This document shows positions 33,365 through 44,499 of a stretch of 64,000 bases of DNA, one piece after another (positions within the stretch are counted from its first letter, which is position 1; every line of letters begins with the position of its first letter). The notes under the pieces were generated by a model. The model saw nothing but the letters and a program-made list of their open reading frames with translations. It had not been told where the DNA came from and did no database searches. Source of the DNA: Scilla litardierei (taxonomy: Eukaryota > Streptophyta > Magnoliopsida > Asparagales > Asparagaceae); assembly GCA_030789695.1 (NCBI GenBank), contig CM061141.1:195745689-195809688 (forward strand), read 5' to 3'. Position numbers and translations under genes: made by a program.

Positions 33365-33895
33365 ATGGCTAATATTGCAAGCGTTAATTTCGAAGTACTG
33401 GAAGCATCAGTTAGAAACTATCTAAGCTTGCAGCTAGATGTAAAGTTTCACCTGCGGGCAAAGTCCCTCATCGCTGCTGTGACTGAAAAAGAAAATGTTA
33501 GCGATATAGAGAAGGCGCAAGCCATCACCTATATTCGCCGCCATGTGGACAAGACCTTAAAGGCTGAATACCTTACGGTCGAAGATCCATTTGAGCTAGG
33601 GACTGCCCTTGAGGACGGGTATAAACATCAGAAAGATGTTATACTCCCAAGGGCACGATACGAGTGGGAGAACCTGAGACTGCAGGACTTAAAGTCTGTT
33701 GCTGAGTACAACTCAGCACTTTTTAGCATCACCGCACGCTTGAAGTTGTGTGGTGAAAAAGTCTCAGAAAATCGCATGCTGGAAAAGACGTATACGTCCT
33801 TCCATGAAAAAGATGCGATACTCATGCAGCAATACCGTGAACGCAAGTTCACCAAGTATTCCGAGCTGCCGTCATGTTTACTCATGGCCGAGTAA
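33365..33895 (+). pseudogene. Copia gag core of the short-LTR element
   Basis: It starts MANIASVNFEVLEASVRNYL at the first ATG after the leader. The frame covers the gag-polypeptide core (FHLRAKSLIAAVTEKENVSD, LPRARYEWENLRLQDLKSVA, CGEKVSENRMLEKTYTSFHE). It stops at 33895, before the zinc knuckle, which is found further on in another frame (CQNCGMKGHWSRVC near 34150-34200). The 531 bp frame itself is clean, so a truncated gag could still be translated. Confidence 0.8.
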
Positions 33896-34129
33896 AACAG
33901 AGAGCTTTTTCTCTCCACTCACAATATACGCTCCCCGGCACTGCCCCCCACCAGAAGCTCACTATTTCTCTTCCTTCAAAAAGAAGAGAGATAATAAAAG
34001 AAAAGAAAGACCATAGAAGGGGGGTCAACAGGAAAATGCCAAGGGCCATGTACAGCAGCAGCGAAATAATGAAATTAAGCAGAAGTTCACGAGGCACAGA
34101 AATAACAAAAATAGAAATGATATACCCCC

Positions 34130-35587
34130 ACCCAAGAGGGAATGGGAAGACCAGTGCCAAAATTGTGGCATGAAAGGCCACTGGTCCAGAGTGTGCCGAA
34201 CTCTGCATCATCTCCATGATTTGTATAAAGAGAACAAGAAAAATAAAGCTGAAACAAACCTGATGATATCTGATGCTCCAGTTAAGTTTTTCAGCTGGCG
34301 ACTTCGAAAATAATGACATGCTTGACTAGCCTTTACTTTTATCTTAGCAAATTGTTTAGAACATCTCACGTTATGAGAGCTTTTGTATTACGCAATCTGT
34401 TTTGGTTGAAAAATTTTAGTAGAAAATAAATGAATATGTCTATCTAAATATGCATGTGCCTTTATGTTTCATATTTTGAAACTGCTCTCATAAATAATTA
34501 GTAGACAATAAACACGTACGATCTCTTTCAATACAAAGCCCAATATCAGTGCTATATTGAAGTTCCAGGGAATGCAACACTGTTGCCCCCAAACGACACA
34601 AAAATAAAGGATGCACTAATCCCTCCGAATTCCAAAAGAAACTTTCTAAGTTTCAAGGACATCCGTTTCAACGGATTCCACTTGGAAACAGCAAATGTAA
34701 ATGAAAAAAAAAATTTTACCGTATGCAACGTCTCAAGAAAAAGGAGTAAAATCCATACTTGAACGTTTTGAGAGCCTTAGAGGCCTCTACCATACGAAGA
34801 TTCGGAGAAAGGAAGCGGAATTAAACGGAGCACCTGAAGTGCCCGACATCAGCCCAGTTTTTACTCTGGCATGATGGACTTGGCCACCCTGGATTTGTGA
34901 TGATGCACTGCATCTCATCCCATGGGTATGACTTGAAGAACCAGAAGATTCTTCAGAAGGGAGAATTCCCTCGCATCCCTTGCTATAAGGGAAAAATTAA
35001 TTGCAAGGCCATCTCCACAAAAAGTTGAAAAAGAATCTCCACGCTTCCTCAAAAAGAATAAAAGGATATAGATGTGGATAAAATCCACCACCCCTAGTGG
35101 GCTATTTCAGTACTTCACTGTACTGATAAATGCATCCTCAGAATATTCGTACGTGTGTCTACTACAGACCCGCAACTTAGCTTTTCCAAAGCTATTGGCA
35201 CAAAAATAAAAACGTTGCGAGCACATTTCCCAGACAATAAAATGTTGTAAATGAGTCTGGTTAATGTTGGGAAATATACCTCCCAGTCTTTTCAAGAGTA
35301 CTGCCAATCAACGGGAATTGAAAATGAACATACAAGTGCCGCATGTTCATACCCAAAATGGGTCGGCAGAGTCACTGAAAAGTAGACTCCAATGGACTGA
35401 ACGTCCATTAAATCCCGATTGCCTATGGATGCATGGGGACATGCAAACTCTGCATGCTGCATCGTAAATGAAAATAAGACCCTCTGGAGGTCAGAGTCTC
35501 CAATGCAACTTGCATATGGAATGCCACCGAACATTTCTCATCTGAGAATCCTCGTTCGCGCAGTCTTAAATCCCCATTGCACCACCA
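34130..35587 (+). pseudogene. Zinc knuckle, protease and integrase remnant
   Basis: Recognisable fragments in changing frames: CQNCGMKGHWSRVCRTLHHL (knuckle), RNFLSFKDIRFNGFHLETAN near 34640-34690 (gag-pre-integrase region), NQKILQKGEFPRIPCYKGK near 34940-34990, and the integrase core around 35200-35540 (YCQSTGIENEH, AYGMPPNISHLRI). Many stops separate them. The solo LTR interrupts the sequence right after this part. Confidence 0.8.
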
Positions 35588-35592
35588 AAGAG

Positions 35593-37319
35593 TGTAGTGC
35601 CCTGGGAAGCCACTGCACATGTACTAGAGGGGGGTGAATAGTACTTTTAAATAATAAGGAGTGTTATTCCTAATTATCGTGCAATTAACAAACAGCGATG
35701 CTGAATAACTACAATCAAGAAATAATGCAAACGCAAACACAATGGTTTAATGGGTTCGGATCCACCCAAGTCTCCCCGACTTGTTCCCGGTGATCCTACG
35801 TCTCAACCACCCGGATCCCTTCCGGATACTTGAGTTAGAAACCCTAACTCAAGATTTCCAATATGAACACTTGCGAAAACCTCACAAGTGCAATCGACCT
35901 ACAATCGATGACCGTGACTCCCACAACCCGGGATCACGCAAAACATCTCACAACCGAGAGTATACAATTCAAATATAACTGAAATGAAATGCTTACCAAT
36001 AAAATACCTATGCCTTGAGATTTCTTACCAAATTAGGGCAAAGAGGATTTTGATGGAGGAAGAGTCACCAAACCCTAGCTTCAAGACGATGACCAGCAAT
36101 GGAAGCCTAGGGATGAGATGATGACCTAGAATCAAGCCCTTGGCTTGGAAGGCTCACAATCAATGAATCTCTCTTGAGGAATAAGAGTGAGGGAGAGATT
36201 CTTTGAGAATGGGAGAGCTTGAAGATGAGAATTGAAAGCTTCTCTTTGAATCAATAGAACTCTGGAAATGGCAGCCTTGGATCCTATGAAATAACCCCTT
36301 CAGGTATTTAAAGGATCAAGGGAAAAGAGAGAAAGAAACGTCGCTTTCAAAACTCCAACGGATCTAAATCTGAAGCAGACTAGTCGGTCTAAGAAGGATC
36401 ACTGACCGACTAGTTCATCAACTAGTCGGTCGGTGATTCAACATGGACCGACTAAGAGGTGAACAGTGAAGAGATGAAGATTTCAGACCTAGATAACTAG
36501 TCGGTCCAAGAAGACTTTCTGACCGACTAGTTTCACAACTAGTCGGTCGGTCAGTAAACTTAGACCGACTAAGAGTCAAAAACTAATAGTCTGAATACAA
36601 ATGATTTAGTCGGTCCAAGAACAAATGTTGACCGACTAGATTGTCAACTAGTCGGTCACCAAACGTTCTTAGACCGACTAACGATAAACAGTAGCTTAGG
36701 TGAAATTTAGTATGAACAGTAAGTCACAACTAGTCGGTCAAAGAAGCATCACTGACCGACTAGTTCACAAACTAGTCGGTCGGTGAGTCAACGTAGACCG
36801 ACTAACTGTAAACAGTAAAGAGCTTAGAATAGAGAAGGCAAACTAGTCGGTCCAAGAAGAGTTGCTGACCGACTAGATCATCATCTAGTCGGTCAGTACT
36901 TCTTCTTGTACCAACTAACATGCACAAACAAGTCCGAATCGAAGCGCGACGCTTCGAGGAAGTTAGAGTGAACTTGTACTAAGATCCTAGACCTACGATA
37001 TGAGCGCAATGAAGATAGAATGCGTAAGATATACTCAAGGCTTAACATTCTATAGATCGAAGCTAAAAGACTATAAATAAACCTTAGAGAACGGTCTTCG
37101 AAAGCTTCGATTGAGTCTTCATTACTTCCAAAACGGCGCACGAACTTCAACGAAGCTTTAGGCATGAATACGTGCTTTGAGAAGTGTTGAGATGTCGCTT
37201 TGAATGTTCTCGTGAATTTGGCGACGATCTCCATAACTGCGCTCACAAATTGTTAGTTCATGATATATTTATGTTTGCTCATCATCCAAAACCAAATCCG
37301 GGGAGTCCAATACTCAACA
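35593..37319 (-). repeat. Solo Maximus-like Copia LTR, 1,727 bp, TSD AAGAG
   Basis: It is similar to the LTRs of the element at 13152-25474: the AGGGGGGTGAATAGT segment, the GGGTTCGGATYACCCAAGTC block and the end CCAATACTCAACA all align in the same orientation, but its motif array is different. The termini are TGTAGTGCC...CTCAACA, flanked by exact AAGAG at 35588-35592 and 37320-37324. Sense is minus. No internal region is present, so it is a solo LTR. Confidence 0.92.
36305..36905 (-). promoter_or_regulatory. U3 array of CTAGTCGGTC hairpins with TATA-like box
   Basis: Starting about 67 bp upstream (sense minus) of the TATA-like TTTAAATA at 36305-36312, five units averaging about 115 bp begin near 36379, 36496, 36603, 36729 and 36842. 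Each unit has a perfect hairpin such as ACTAGTCGGTC-14 nt-GACCGACTAGT, then a second, looser pair ACTAGTCGGTCGGT...AGACCGACTAA, then an AACAGTA-rich linker. A closely related array is in the Gypsy LTR at 42804-43215. Confidence 0.7.
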
Positions 37320-37324
37320 AAGAG

Positions 37325-39290
37325 GACCAAAACGGTACTCAACGTCGCCTAGGTATCCATGCAGGGTTTGACTCACCCTCACCTATAAGATACCTAGAAC
37401 CCCAAACGGGGGACGCATTTAAGGCACATCTTGAATACTGTGATTTCGATGAGACGAGTTTCCCAAAAATATGCCCAGATACTAGAAAATCTGGCGCGAA
37501 GAAAATTATAAAGTGGGATACAAAAAGTCTGACCCACTACGATCCGGTAACAAAACAATGTGATGATAAGATCCTTAAGATCTTACACATCCAGAACACA
37601 GTTCATAAATTACCGGATTCGTTTATTGACAACCAGAAGATTGTCAGATCACACATCCCTGCTGCAAAAACTCCAGCTAGGATTGACATCCCCGAGAATG
37701 GATGCAATCCACCAGCAGCAGAAGTGGCTGATCCTCAACAGAAAAGAGGCAGACCACCAGGCTCCTAGGACAAGAAACTCCTGGAGACCTTAAGACAATA
37801 CTACCACAGGACAATGAGCTCCTGTCCACACCATCACCCTTCCCGGAATCCACTGCAGAGGAATTGCCGGGAAAAAGTGAAATTAAGTAAATGTTGTATG
37901 TACTGGGGAGGTGTTGGACAGATAGAACATAAATTGTCGACAAATGTATTCACGTATCATATTGCCATACACATCGCAAAAGCGATGATGTTCGTAAATT
38001 ATCGTTCCACACTCCGTTGCTAGAAGGCAAACGTAGAGATTGGCCAAAAATATGGAACGTGGCAATAAAAGATGAGCTGGACTCACTTATGAAACGTGAA
38101 ATGTTCGGACCTGAAGTCCTGACACCAAAAAGGTGTCAAACCTGTGGATAAAACAAAGTATTGCCCACATAAGAAAAATAAATACAAAATCGTATGCTAT
38201 AAGGTACAACCTATAGCCCGAGAACAATTTCGCTGAAACTAGGGATCGAACAAACTCAAATGAGCATGTCTCATAAATGATGCATCAATCTCCCTAAGTT
38301 ATCAAAAGCGAATACCTTACGATTTGGCGAAGGAAAATTATGGATATGCTGTTATTGGATGTTGTGACAGCATACCTTCGTGGATATCTGGTAAAGATAA
38401 TTTCCACATTTCCTTAAAAATGCCTGAATAGACTTCGGGACGTCTATTCAAATGAAGAAACAATAAGTATAATAAATAAATGTACAACCAAGAGAATCAC
38501 TTGACAAGTCAATGATTCCTACTGAAGGTTGTCTTTGCATCTGTGCAAAGAACAGGATTAGAGATCTTAGTTGTAGACAACTAACATCTCATCGGATCTC
38601 CTGAAGAGAAAACCGAAATAAATGTACAAGCCTGACTTTTAAACATGAAATAGAAAGACCTAGGCAAATATAAAGTCATGGCTCATAGAATCCTGTTACA
38701 AACGCCCAGAAGTGCGTTGGAGATATTAAAAGGACCATTATCATCCAAAGTACACCTACGGTGGTACACTTACTGGATGAACAAAAAGAACCCTTCCGAT
38801 CAATGGAAGAGGGGGAGGATATAACTGGTCCTAAAGTCCCTCATCTTAGTGCAATCATGCACTCCTGGCTAACTGCATGTGTCCCGGTATAGCAATTGCA
38901 GTAAACTCATTAGCCAGAGATAGTTGGCACCTAAAAAGGGCCATTAGACCTGAGTTAAGCCTTCTGCGCTTCCTCCAAGGGTCGAAATATTTGGACTTAC
39001 AAAATGTAGTAGCATCCTCCAATGTTTATGCAAATGCAGGTTTCAGGTCCAGTCCCTATGCTGAGAAATCACAGAACGGGTACCCACAGTGGGATGGCCA
39101 TCCCCTGCAGATCTGCAAAGCAACTTATGAAGGCAACATCATCCTATCATTCCGAGATCCTCACCATTCCAGAATCACACCAATGGTGTATTTGAGGGCG
39201 CCTGGTGGTACATCACATCCCAGTGACGACTGGGATAGAGGCTGGTTCTGTGGAGCTGACCATATAGTCTGAAGATCACATCAGAGGCGA
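37325..39290 (+). pseudogene. Integrase C-terminus, RT and RNase H remnant
   Basis: It resumes after the solo LTR with QRRLGIHAGFDSPSPIRYLE (end of integrase), followed by an open frame to 37768. RT is barely readable around 38040-38420 with many stops. RNase H is seen at 38877-39272 (CPGIAIAVNSLARDSWHLKR, SVAQNGYP-like segment). No catalytic motif is intact. This copy could only have moved using proteins from another element. Confidence 0.75.
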
Positions 39291-39438
39291 CGAAACTTAG
39301 CAACCTCTTCAGAGTTTCTGGATTCAGCAGCTGCTTGATGGTGATAAAATTCGTAATCTGTGTACATTTTCGGAATATTGTAAATAGGAGTGATGAGATA
39401 AGCCTACGAGATCTGAAAGCCTAAGAGCTTTTACAGAT

Positions 39439-39817
39439 CAGGGGGAGTTGATAGAATTTGTACTCTTTTCCCTTAGCTATGGTTTTTCCCACTGTGTTTT
39501 CCATAGCCAAAGGTTTTAACGAGGCAAATCAAATCAACTCTGGATCCCGAAGTATCCACCCCTCTGTGACGCTCAGAATCCAGAAGTATTCATGAGCAGA
39601 GTCACTTGTACAAATCAGGGGGAGTTAAAGAGCGTTTGCACTCTTTTTCCTTAACTATGGTTTTTCCCACTGGGTTTTCCATAGCTAAAGGTTTTAACGA
39701 GACAAACCTCACCAACTCAGGATCCCGAAGTATCCACCCCATGTGAGACTCTTATTACGCTCAGAATCCCGAAGTACTCTTGAGCGGAGTCCACACCTAT
39801 GGCTGGATAAGGGGGAG
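39439..39817 (+). repeat. Repeated module with three polypurine-tract-like GGGGGAG sites
   Basis: GGGGGAG occurs at 39441-39447, 39618-39624 and 39811-39817. The first two are each followed by similar blocks (ACTCTTTTTCCTTAACTATGG, TTTTCCCACTGGGTTTTCCA, TTTTAACGAGRCAAA, GATCCCGAAGTATCCACCCC). The third lies directly at the 3' LTR and is the functional polypurine tract. Confidence 0.85.
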
Positions 39818-39963
39818 TGTTGTGAATGGAAATAACCAGAGTTGGTTAGGATTGCGGGTATCTTAGAGATGCGCCCATATCTATGTATTCGATGTATCTA
39901 CTCTCCTACCATGCCTATAAATAAAGGGCTGGGGGTTCCTCCCCCAGTAGTTGATTCATAACA
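39818..39963 (+). repeat. 3' LTR (146 bp)
   Basis: Same length as the 5' LTR with three substitutions (one in AGTYGG, two in GATRCGCYCAT). Followed by the ATTAG duplication. Confidence 0.95.
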
Positions 39964-39968
39964 ATTAG

Positions 39969-41077
39969 TAATATATTAAGTGACTTATACTCCTTTTTAA
40001 TGCAATGTATTTTGTTGTGGATTCTAGATAACATGATGAACATATGGTTTTCTGATGCACATACTGTTATGTACTCATTAATTGAGAACAATAAGACATA
40101 TATTAAATAATGGATTACAAATTAAGACCAAATGGAATGAGATGTTGAGCCCTCGGGCATTTTTAGATATTGGGCCCTCAGGCATTTACGGATATTGGGC
40201 CCGCGGGGCATTTACGGAATGTTAGCCACAGGACAAACATTGAACTATACGGATACACATATGGACACTTCTGGGTGTGGTAGTCCACTACAGTAGAGAT
40301 CGGAATGCTAAATTGCACTCTATTGGTGAACTTGACTGACACCTGGCCGAGTCGGTGAGTATAAAGCCACGGGTAGCTCCCATTGGCTTGGGTGTAATTG
40401 TAGTCGCTTCCGCCTCTGGCATTGGGCTTGTCACTAGATTAAATACTGATTGATAGTCTCATTTTACTTCTGCTGCTGCTATGATAAATTGTATAAACTA
40501 CAAGCTAAGTTCTTATCATGTTTTGCTATGCACACTACACCTTGCTATGTTTACTACACTACAAAGGTCATGCTTACTACTTTGCACACTACACTTGCCA
40601 TGCGCACTACTTTGCACACTACACTTGCCATGCTCATGTGTAATTGCCATGCTCACTACGCTTTACCTTGTGCATTACACCTTACTATGCTCACCACACC
40701 TTACTATGCTCACATGCTTTTATTCTGTTAGTAGACAAGGTTATTGCCCTACTATATTCTTCTAATTATTTAAATGAGATTGATGCTTGGGAACCTACAT
40801 GAGTAACCCTCACTGACTGGCATTGTATTTGTGTTTTTTCTTGCAATATCCGTCAGGTTCTAAGTGCATTTTGGCAGATCTTAGTTCCAGCGTAGCGGGA
40901 TCCACTAGAGGCATGACTCTTCCAGGAGGGTACTCTTAGGCTCCTCCTCCTCGTAATTTCCATTGTATCAGATTTGTGTTTTCCATGTTGTAAGGGCCGT
41001 AAGGTCTCTCTCTTCCTTACCTTATTGTTTTAATCTATTTTTGAGATGAATGCGATTGTAATAATACTATTGATATC
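39969..41077 (+). repeat. Probable Gypsy LTR, right part
   Basis: Continues the 29392 sequence. It has a triple repeat of GGGCCCTCAGGCATTTACGG type (40147-40222), a T/C-rich stretch with CACTACACTTGCCATG repeats (40520-40720), and a tail with TACTCTTAGGCTCCTCCTCC and TTGATATCTGTCA, all like the R/U5 part of Tekay/Del LTRs. The exact end merges with the TGTCAC start of the next LTR. Confidence 0.5.
40147..40222. repeat. Three tandem 25-26 bp units
   Basis: Units of the form GGGCCCTCAGGCATTTACGG plus ATATT at 40147, 40172 and 40197, diverged at several bases. Confidence 0.85.
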
Positions 41078-43484
41078 TGTCACGCCCCGCTTCCCTAAGA
41101 TGGAGGCGAGACGTGAAAAGGTCCGCATGAGAGTGGAGCTGTGAAGCCCCAAACACGATAAGCGTCAATAAAACATAAGCAGGTCACTGTAACTACAAAC
41201 GAAACAACAATAATAACACAAAGAGAGACAGAAAAAAAATCTCAAATCTCAGAGTTGGTCCAACATTAAAATTAAGTTCCACATCCAGAAAAGCCACCAG
41301 GCTAAAAGAAAGAGTCTAAAGGCCCAGGACAAGACCAAACAAAGACAAACATAAACAGAGTATTGGTGCCACGCACCGATAACAAAACAGTCTGAACAAC
41401 AACACAAACAGTCTCTACGACTGATCGTCCGTGTCCACGAAGTCCTCGTCAAACACAGGCTCGGGCTCGACGTCCACAAACACCTCGTCCTCAACAATGA
41501 ACTCTGGCTCAGGATCTAACATGTGTCACCCAAAAGAGTAAATGGGCACATGTCAGCAAGTCTAAAAGACTTGGGCAAGGAAACTGAAAGTAAGGTAAAC
41601 TAACAACCTAGCAGTTATAGTATGATGCATGACATGGCAAGTATAGTATGGAAGTGACAAGTAAAGGGAAGTACAAGTAGCAAGTGTGAGATGGATAACA
41701 AGTTTTACAAGTAAAACACGGACAAGTACAAGTCAAGTGGTTCACGTTAAGTGATCACGTCAAGTAAACACGTCAAGTAAACAAGTTGTGCACAGAGATT
41801 TCGTCTGCTGGCTAGAGTGGCTGATCGGGCCGACTCGTAAGCTCAGGTGACCGCTTATCCCTACACCTCCACGTGTATCGAGCCAGGGCATTACCCCGAA
41901 CACGGAATGCTCGCTTCTGGATCACGAGCCAGGAAGTGTATTTAACATGTATGGCGTAGGGTTATGCCTGCAACGCAGGTGCCTAGTCGGAAACAAGTAG
42001 ATCGGGTATTGGCTATCAACCAACTCACGTGGCCCGCTTCTGGAACACGAGCCAGGAAACACAAGTATTGTAGCGTTTGCTACGAATGCGACATTCAACA
42101 TGGATATCATGGATGACAATTAATTCGCGTACCGTTAATTAAAATTAAACATGACATGGTAGTTATGCAACATGATAAATGACGGATCTAACTTCATTGT
42201 CAAGCTAGTTCCTGAAATTGCGCCTAGGCGAGTATCATTTCGTCGCCTAGTCTCTTTTACGCTTACAACAAGCAAATGGCCTAAGACATGGCCCAAAACC
42301 CTAAGTGGCAAGTTTCACTTGCCTAGCACCGAGGATGACGATCAACGAGGCCGTCACACAAATGCTAACTACGGAGATGAGATCGCTGCCATGGCAAAAC
42401 ATTATTAGAACAACATCCAACCTAGTTTTATTAGGGTTTTAAAAAAACACAAATGGGTTATGAGAATATTATAGAATCGAGTTATTACCGAATCGTTAGC
42501 GGAAGAACGATGCCGCAAGCACGGCGACGGAAGAAACGATCAGGGGAACCTACGGTTTAGATCTGGAAATGGGGAGAAAATCTGGAGAAATGGGGTTTTG
42601 GGGGTTTTCCGGTGACCTAAAGGTGGTGGCCGGCCAAAATGGAGAGGGAGAGGAGCTCTTGATGAAGGAGGAGGGCTAGGGTTAGATGGATGATGATTTG
42701 GGGAAGAAAGAGGCTCAGGAGAAATGAAAGAAGAAAAGAAAAAAGTTTGGGGGTTTAAATAGGAAGAGCTGGCGGCTGCCCAGAAATTAGGGTTTCGACA
42801 CTGATTAGTCGGTCAAAGAGCAACCTCTGACCGACTAGTTTGGGAACTAGTCGGTCGCTTGACCAACGCAGACCGACTAAGTGTAAACAGTAACTCCTGA
42901 TAAAAATAGGATTTAGATCTAGTCGGTCAAAGAACAACTACTGACCGACTAGTTTCTCATCTAGTCGGTCGACGAACGTTCTTAGACCGAGAATGAATAG
43001 TACTTGGTATCAAAATGATCATAGAGCTAGTCGGTTAAAGAACGATTGCTGACCAACTACTTTGCAACCTAGTCGGACGACAAATGTTCTTAGACCGACT
43101 AACGATAAACAGTAACTCCTGTACAATTAACAAAGCCCACTAGTCGGTCCATGAAGGTTTGCCGACCGATTAAATCGTCATCTAGTCGGTCGGTTCCCCT
43201 TCTTGTACCGGCTAACGTGCACAGGAAGTTCCGAAATGGAGCGCGAAGCTCCGGGATCGATTCCTAAGACTCCTAGGCTTGATCTAACAACAAGATATGA
43301 CCGATATGAAGCCCGTCATGAATGACTTACTCCAAGACCAACGATTCTAAGGAAGAAGCTAGAAAATCACGACGAAACGATCGAAAGTGAAAGCTACGGA
43401 GACGAAAACCACGCATAAGGAGAAAATCCACCAAAACATATATATAATATAAATAATCTAGAAACATGAAAACCAACCGTTACA
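41078..43484 (-). repeat. 3' LTR of a chromodomain Gypsy element (2.4 kb)
   Basis: It begins TGTCACGCCCCGCTTCC and ends ACCAACCGTTACA, directly before a polypurine tract and the pol C-terminus on the minus strand. The two outer ends and much of the left half match the solo LTR at 52209-55036. Sense-strand TATA-like CCTATTTAAA lies at 42754-42763. A motif array at 42804-43215 is absent from the 52209 LTR and resembles that of the Copia LTR at 35593. Confidence 0.9.
42754..43215 (-). promoter_or_regulatory. U3 array of CTAGTCGGTC hairpins with TATA-like box (Gypsy LTR)
   Basis: About four units begin near 42804, 42916, 43028 and 43140. Each pairs CTAGTCGGTC with GACCGACTAG across 14-15 nt and is followed by a second CTAGTCGGTCG...AGACCGACTAA pair and AACAGTAACTCCTG. 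The nearest motif is about 41 bp upstream of CCTATTTAAA (42754-42763, sense minus). Confidence 0.7.
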
Positions 43485-43495
43485 TCCTCCCCAAC
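43485..43495 (-). other. Polypurine tract of the chromodomain Gypsy element
   Basis: Minus-strand TTGGGGAGGA directly precedes the TGTAACGG start of the 3' LTR. Confidence 0.85.
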
Positions 43496-44425
43496 TTAAG
43501 AAAAATTCCGTCCTCGGAATTTCCCAACACTCACGTGTCCGGAAACAAAAGTGGGAAACGCTCTCGCATCTCATCCTCATTCTCCCAAGTAGACTCTTCG
43601 GGCGAGCCGTGTCGCCACATCACCCTCACAAGATTGACAACCTTGTTCCGAAGTGACTTCTGACGCCTGTCCAGAATCTACACTGGCTGCTGGTCATACG
43701 TCATATCAGGGCGAACGGTAATCTCCGAGAAATCACAAGCATGAGATGGGTCGCTAATGTATCGACGAAGCTGCGACACATGGAAAACATTGTGAACTCC
43801 CTCCAAAGATGGCGGCAAGGCTAGGCGGTAGGCTACCTCGCCAACTTTCTCCAGAATGTCAAACGGTCCAAAGTATCGCGGGGTCAACTTCCTTCGCTTC
43901 CCAAAGCGAATCACACCATGATTCGGGGAAATCTTCAAGAACGCATGGTCGCCCAGCTGAAACTCCAAAGGACGGCGTTTTGCATCCGCCCAATGCTTAA
44001 AACGGTCCTGAGCAATCCTCAACCTCTCCCGAATGTTCCTGACAACATCCACGGCCTCCACAATCATATCAGGTCCCAACAGCTCCCGATCACCAACGTC
44101 ATCCCAACTCAATGGCGATCGACATTTCCTCCCATACAGCGCGGCAAAAGGCGCCATGCCAATACTCGCCTGGAAGCTGTTGTTGTAAGAAAACTCCACC
44201 AGATGTAGATGGTCCTCCCACGAACCCTTGAAATCCAACATGCACGCCCTCAGCATGTCCTCCAAAATCTGAATCATCCTCTCGGACTGGCCATCCGTCT
44301 GCGGATGGTACGCCGTGCTGAAACTCAGACGCGTACCCAAACTCTTCTGCTAACTCTGCCAGAACTGAGATGTGAACCTCGTGTCTCTGTCCGACACGAT
44401 ACTCACAGGGACTCTGTGAAGTCGC
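43496..44425 (-). pseudogene. Gypsy integrase C-terminal half and chromodomain
   Basis: The minus strand encodes [17 protein letters not shown], a stop near 44352, then TAYHPQTDGQSERMIQILED (including the catalytic Glu), FSYNNSFQASIGMAPFAALY, the GPFDILEKVGEVAYRLALPP segment, then TAG at about 43678. A chromodomain follows (RQKSLRNKVVNLVRVMWRHG, PEESTWENEDEMRERFP). Chromodomains target integration to marked chromatin and define the chromovirus clade; the arrangement fits Tekay/Del. The element is cut off at about 44425, so the rest of pol and gag is lost. Confidence 0.9.
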
Positions 44426-44499
44426 ACGATCTCCTGCACGATTCACGTTACATCACTATCCTGCACGATCTCCTGCACGATTCACGTTACATCACTCTC
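44424..44499. repeat. 39 bp tandem duplication at the element junction
   Basis: Two copies of GCACGATCTCCTGCACGATT plus CACGTTACATCACT..., each with an internal partial repeat of CTCCTGCACGAT, lie exactly where the integrase sequence ends and the minisatellite begins. Confidence 0.85.

Larger units (their letters stand above)
31311..39963 (+). mobile_element. Short-LTR Copia element with decayed pol, TSD ATTAG
   Basis: Two 146 bp LTRs (31311-31456, 39818-39963) differ at only 3 positions and are flanked by exact ATTAG (31306-31310, 39964-39968). Behind the left LTR is the motif GTTATCAGCACGA seen in several plant Copia groups, then a 1.9 kb structured leader, gag (33365), zinc knuckle, decayed integrase, RT and RNase H, and a polypurine tract (39811-39817). 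Without the nested solo LTR the element is about 6.9 kb. Pol is riddled with stops while the LTRs are about 98% identical. Confidence 0.93.

Noticed and set aside
36379..36905. CRISPR-like regular repeat array
   Set aside because: Units are imperfect, contain inverted pairs, lie in the U3 of a plant LTR with a target duplication, and no cas-type gene exists in the window.
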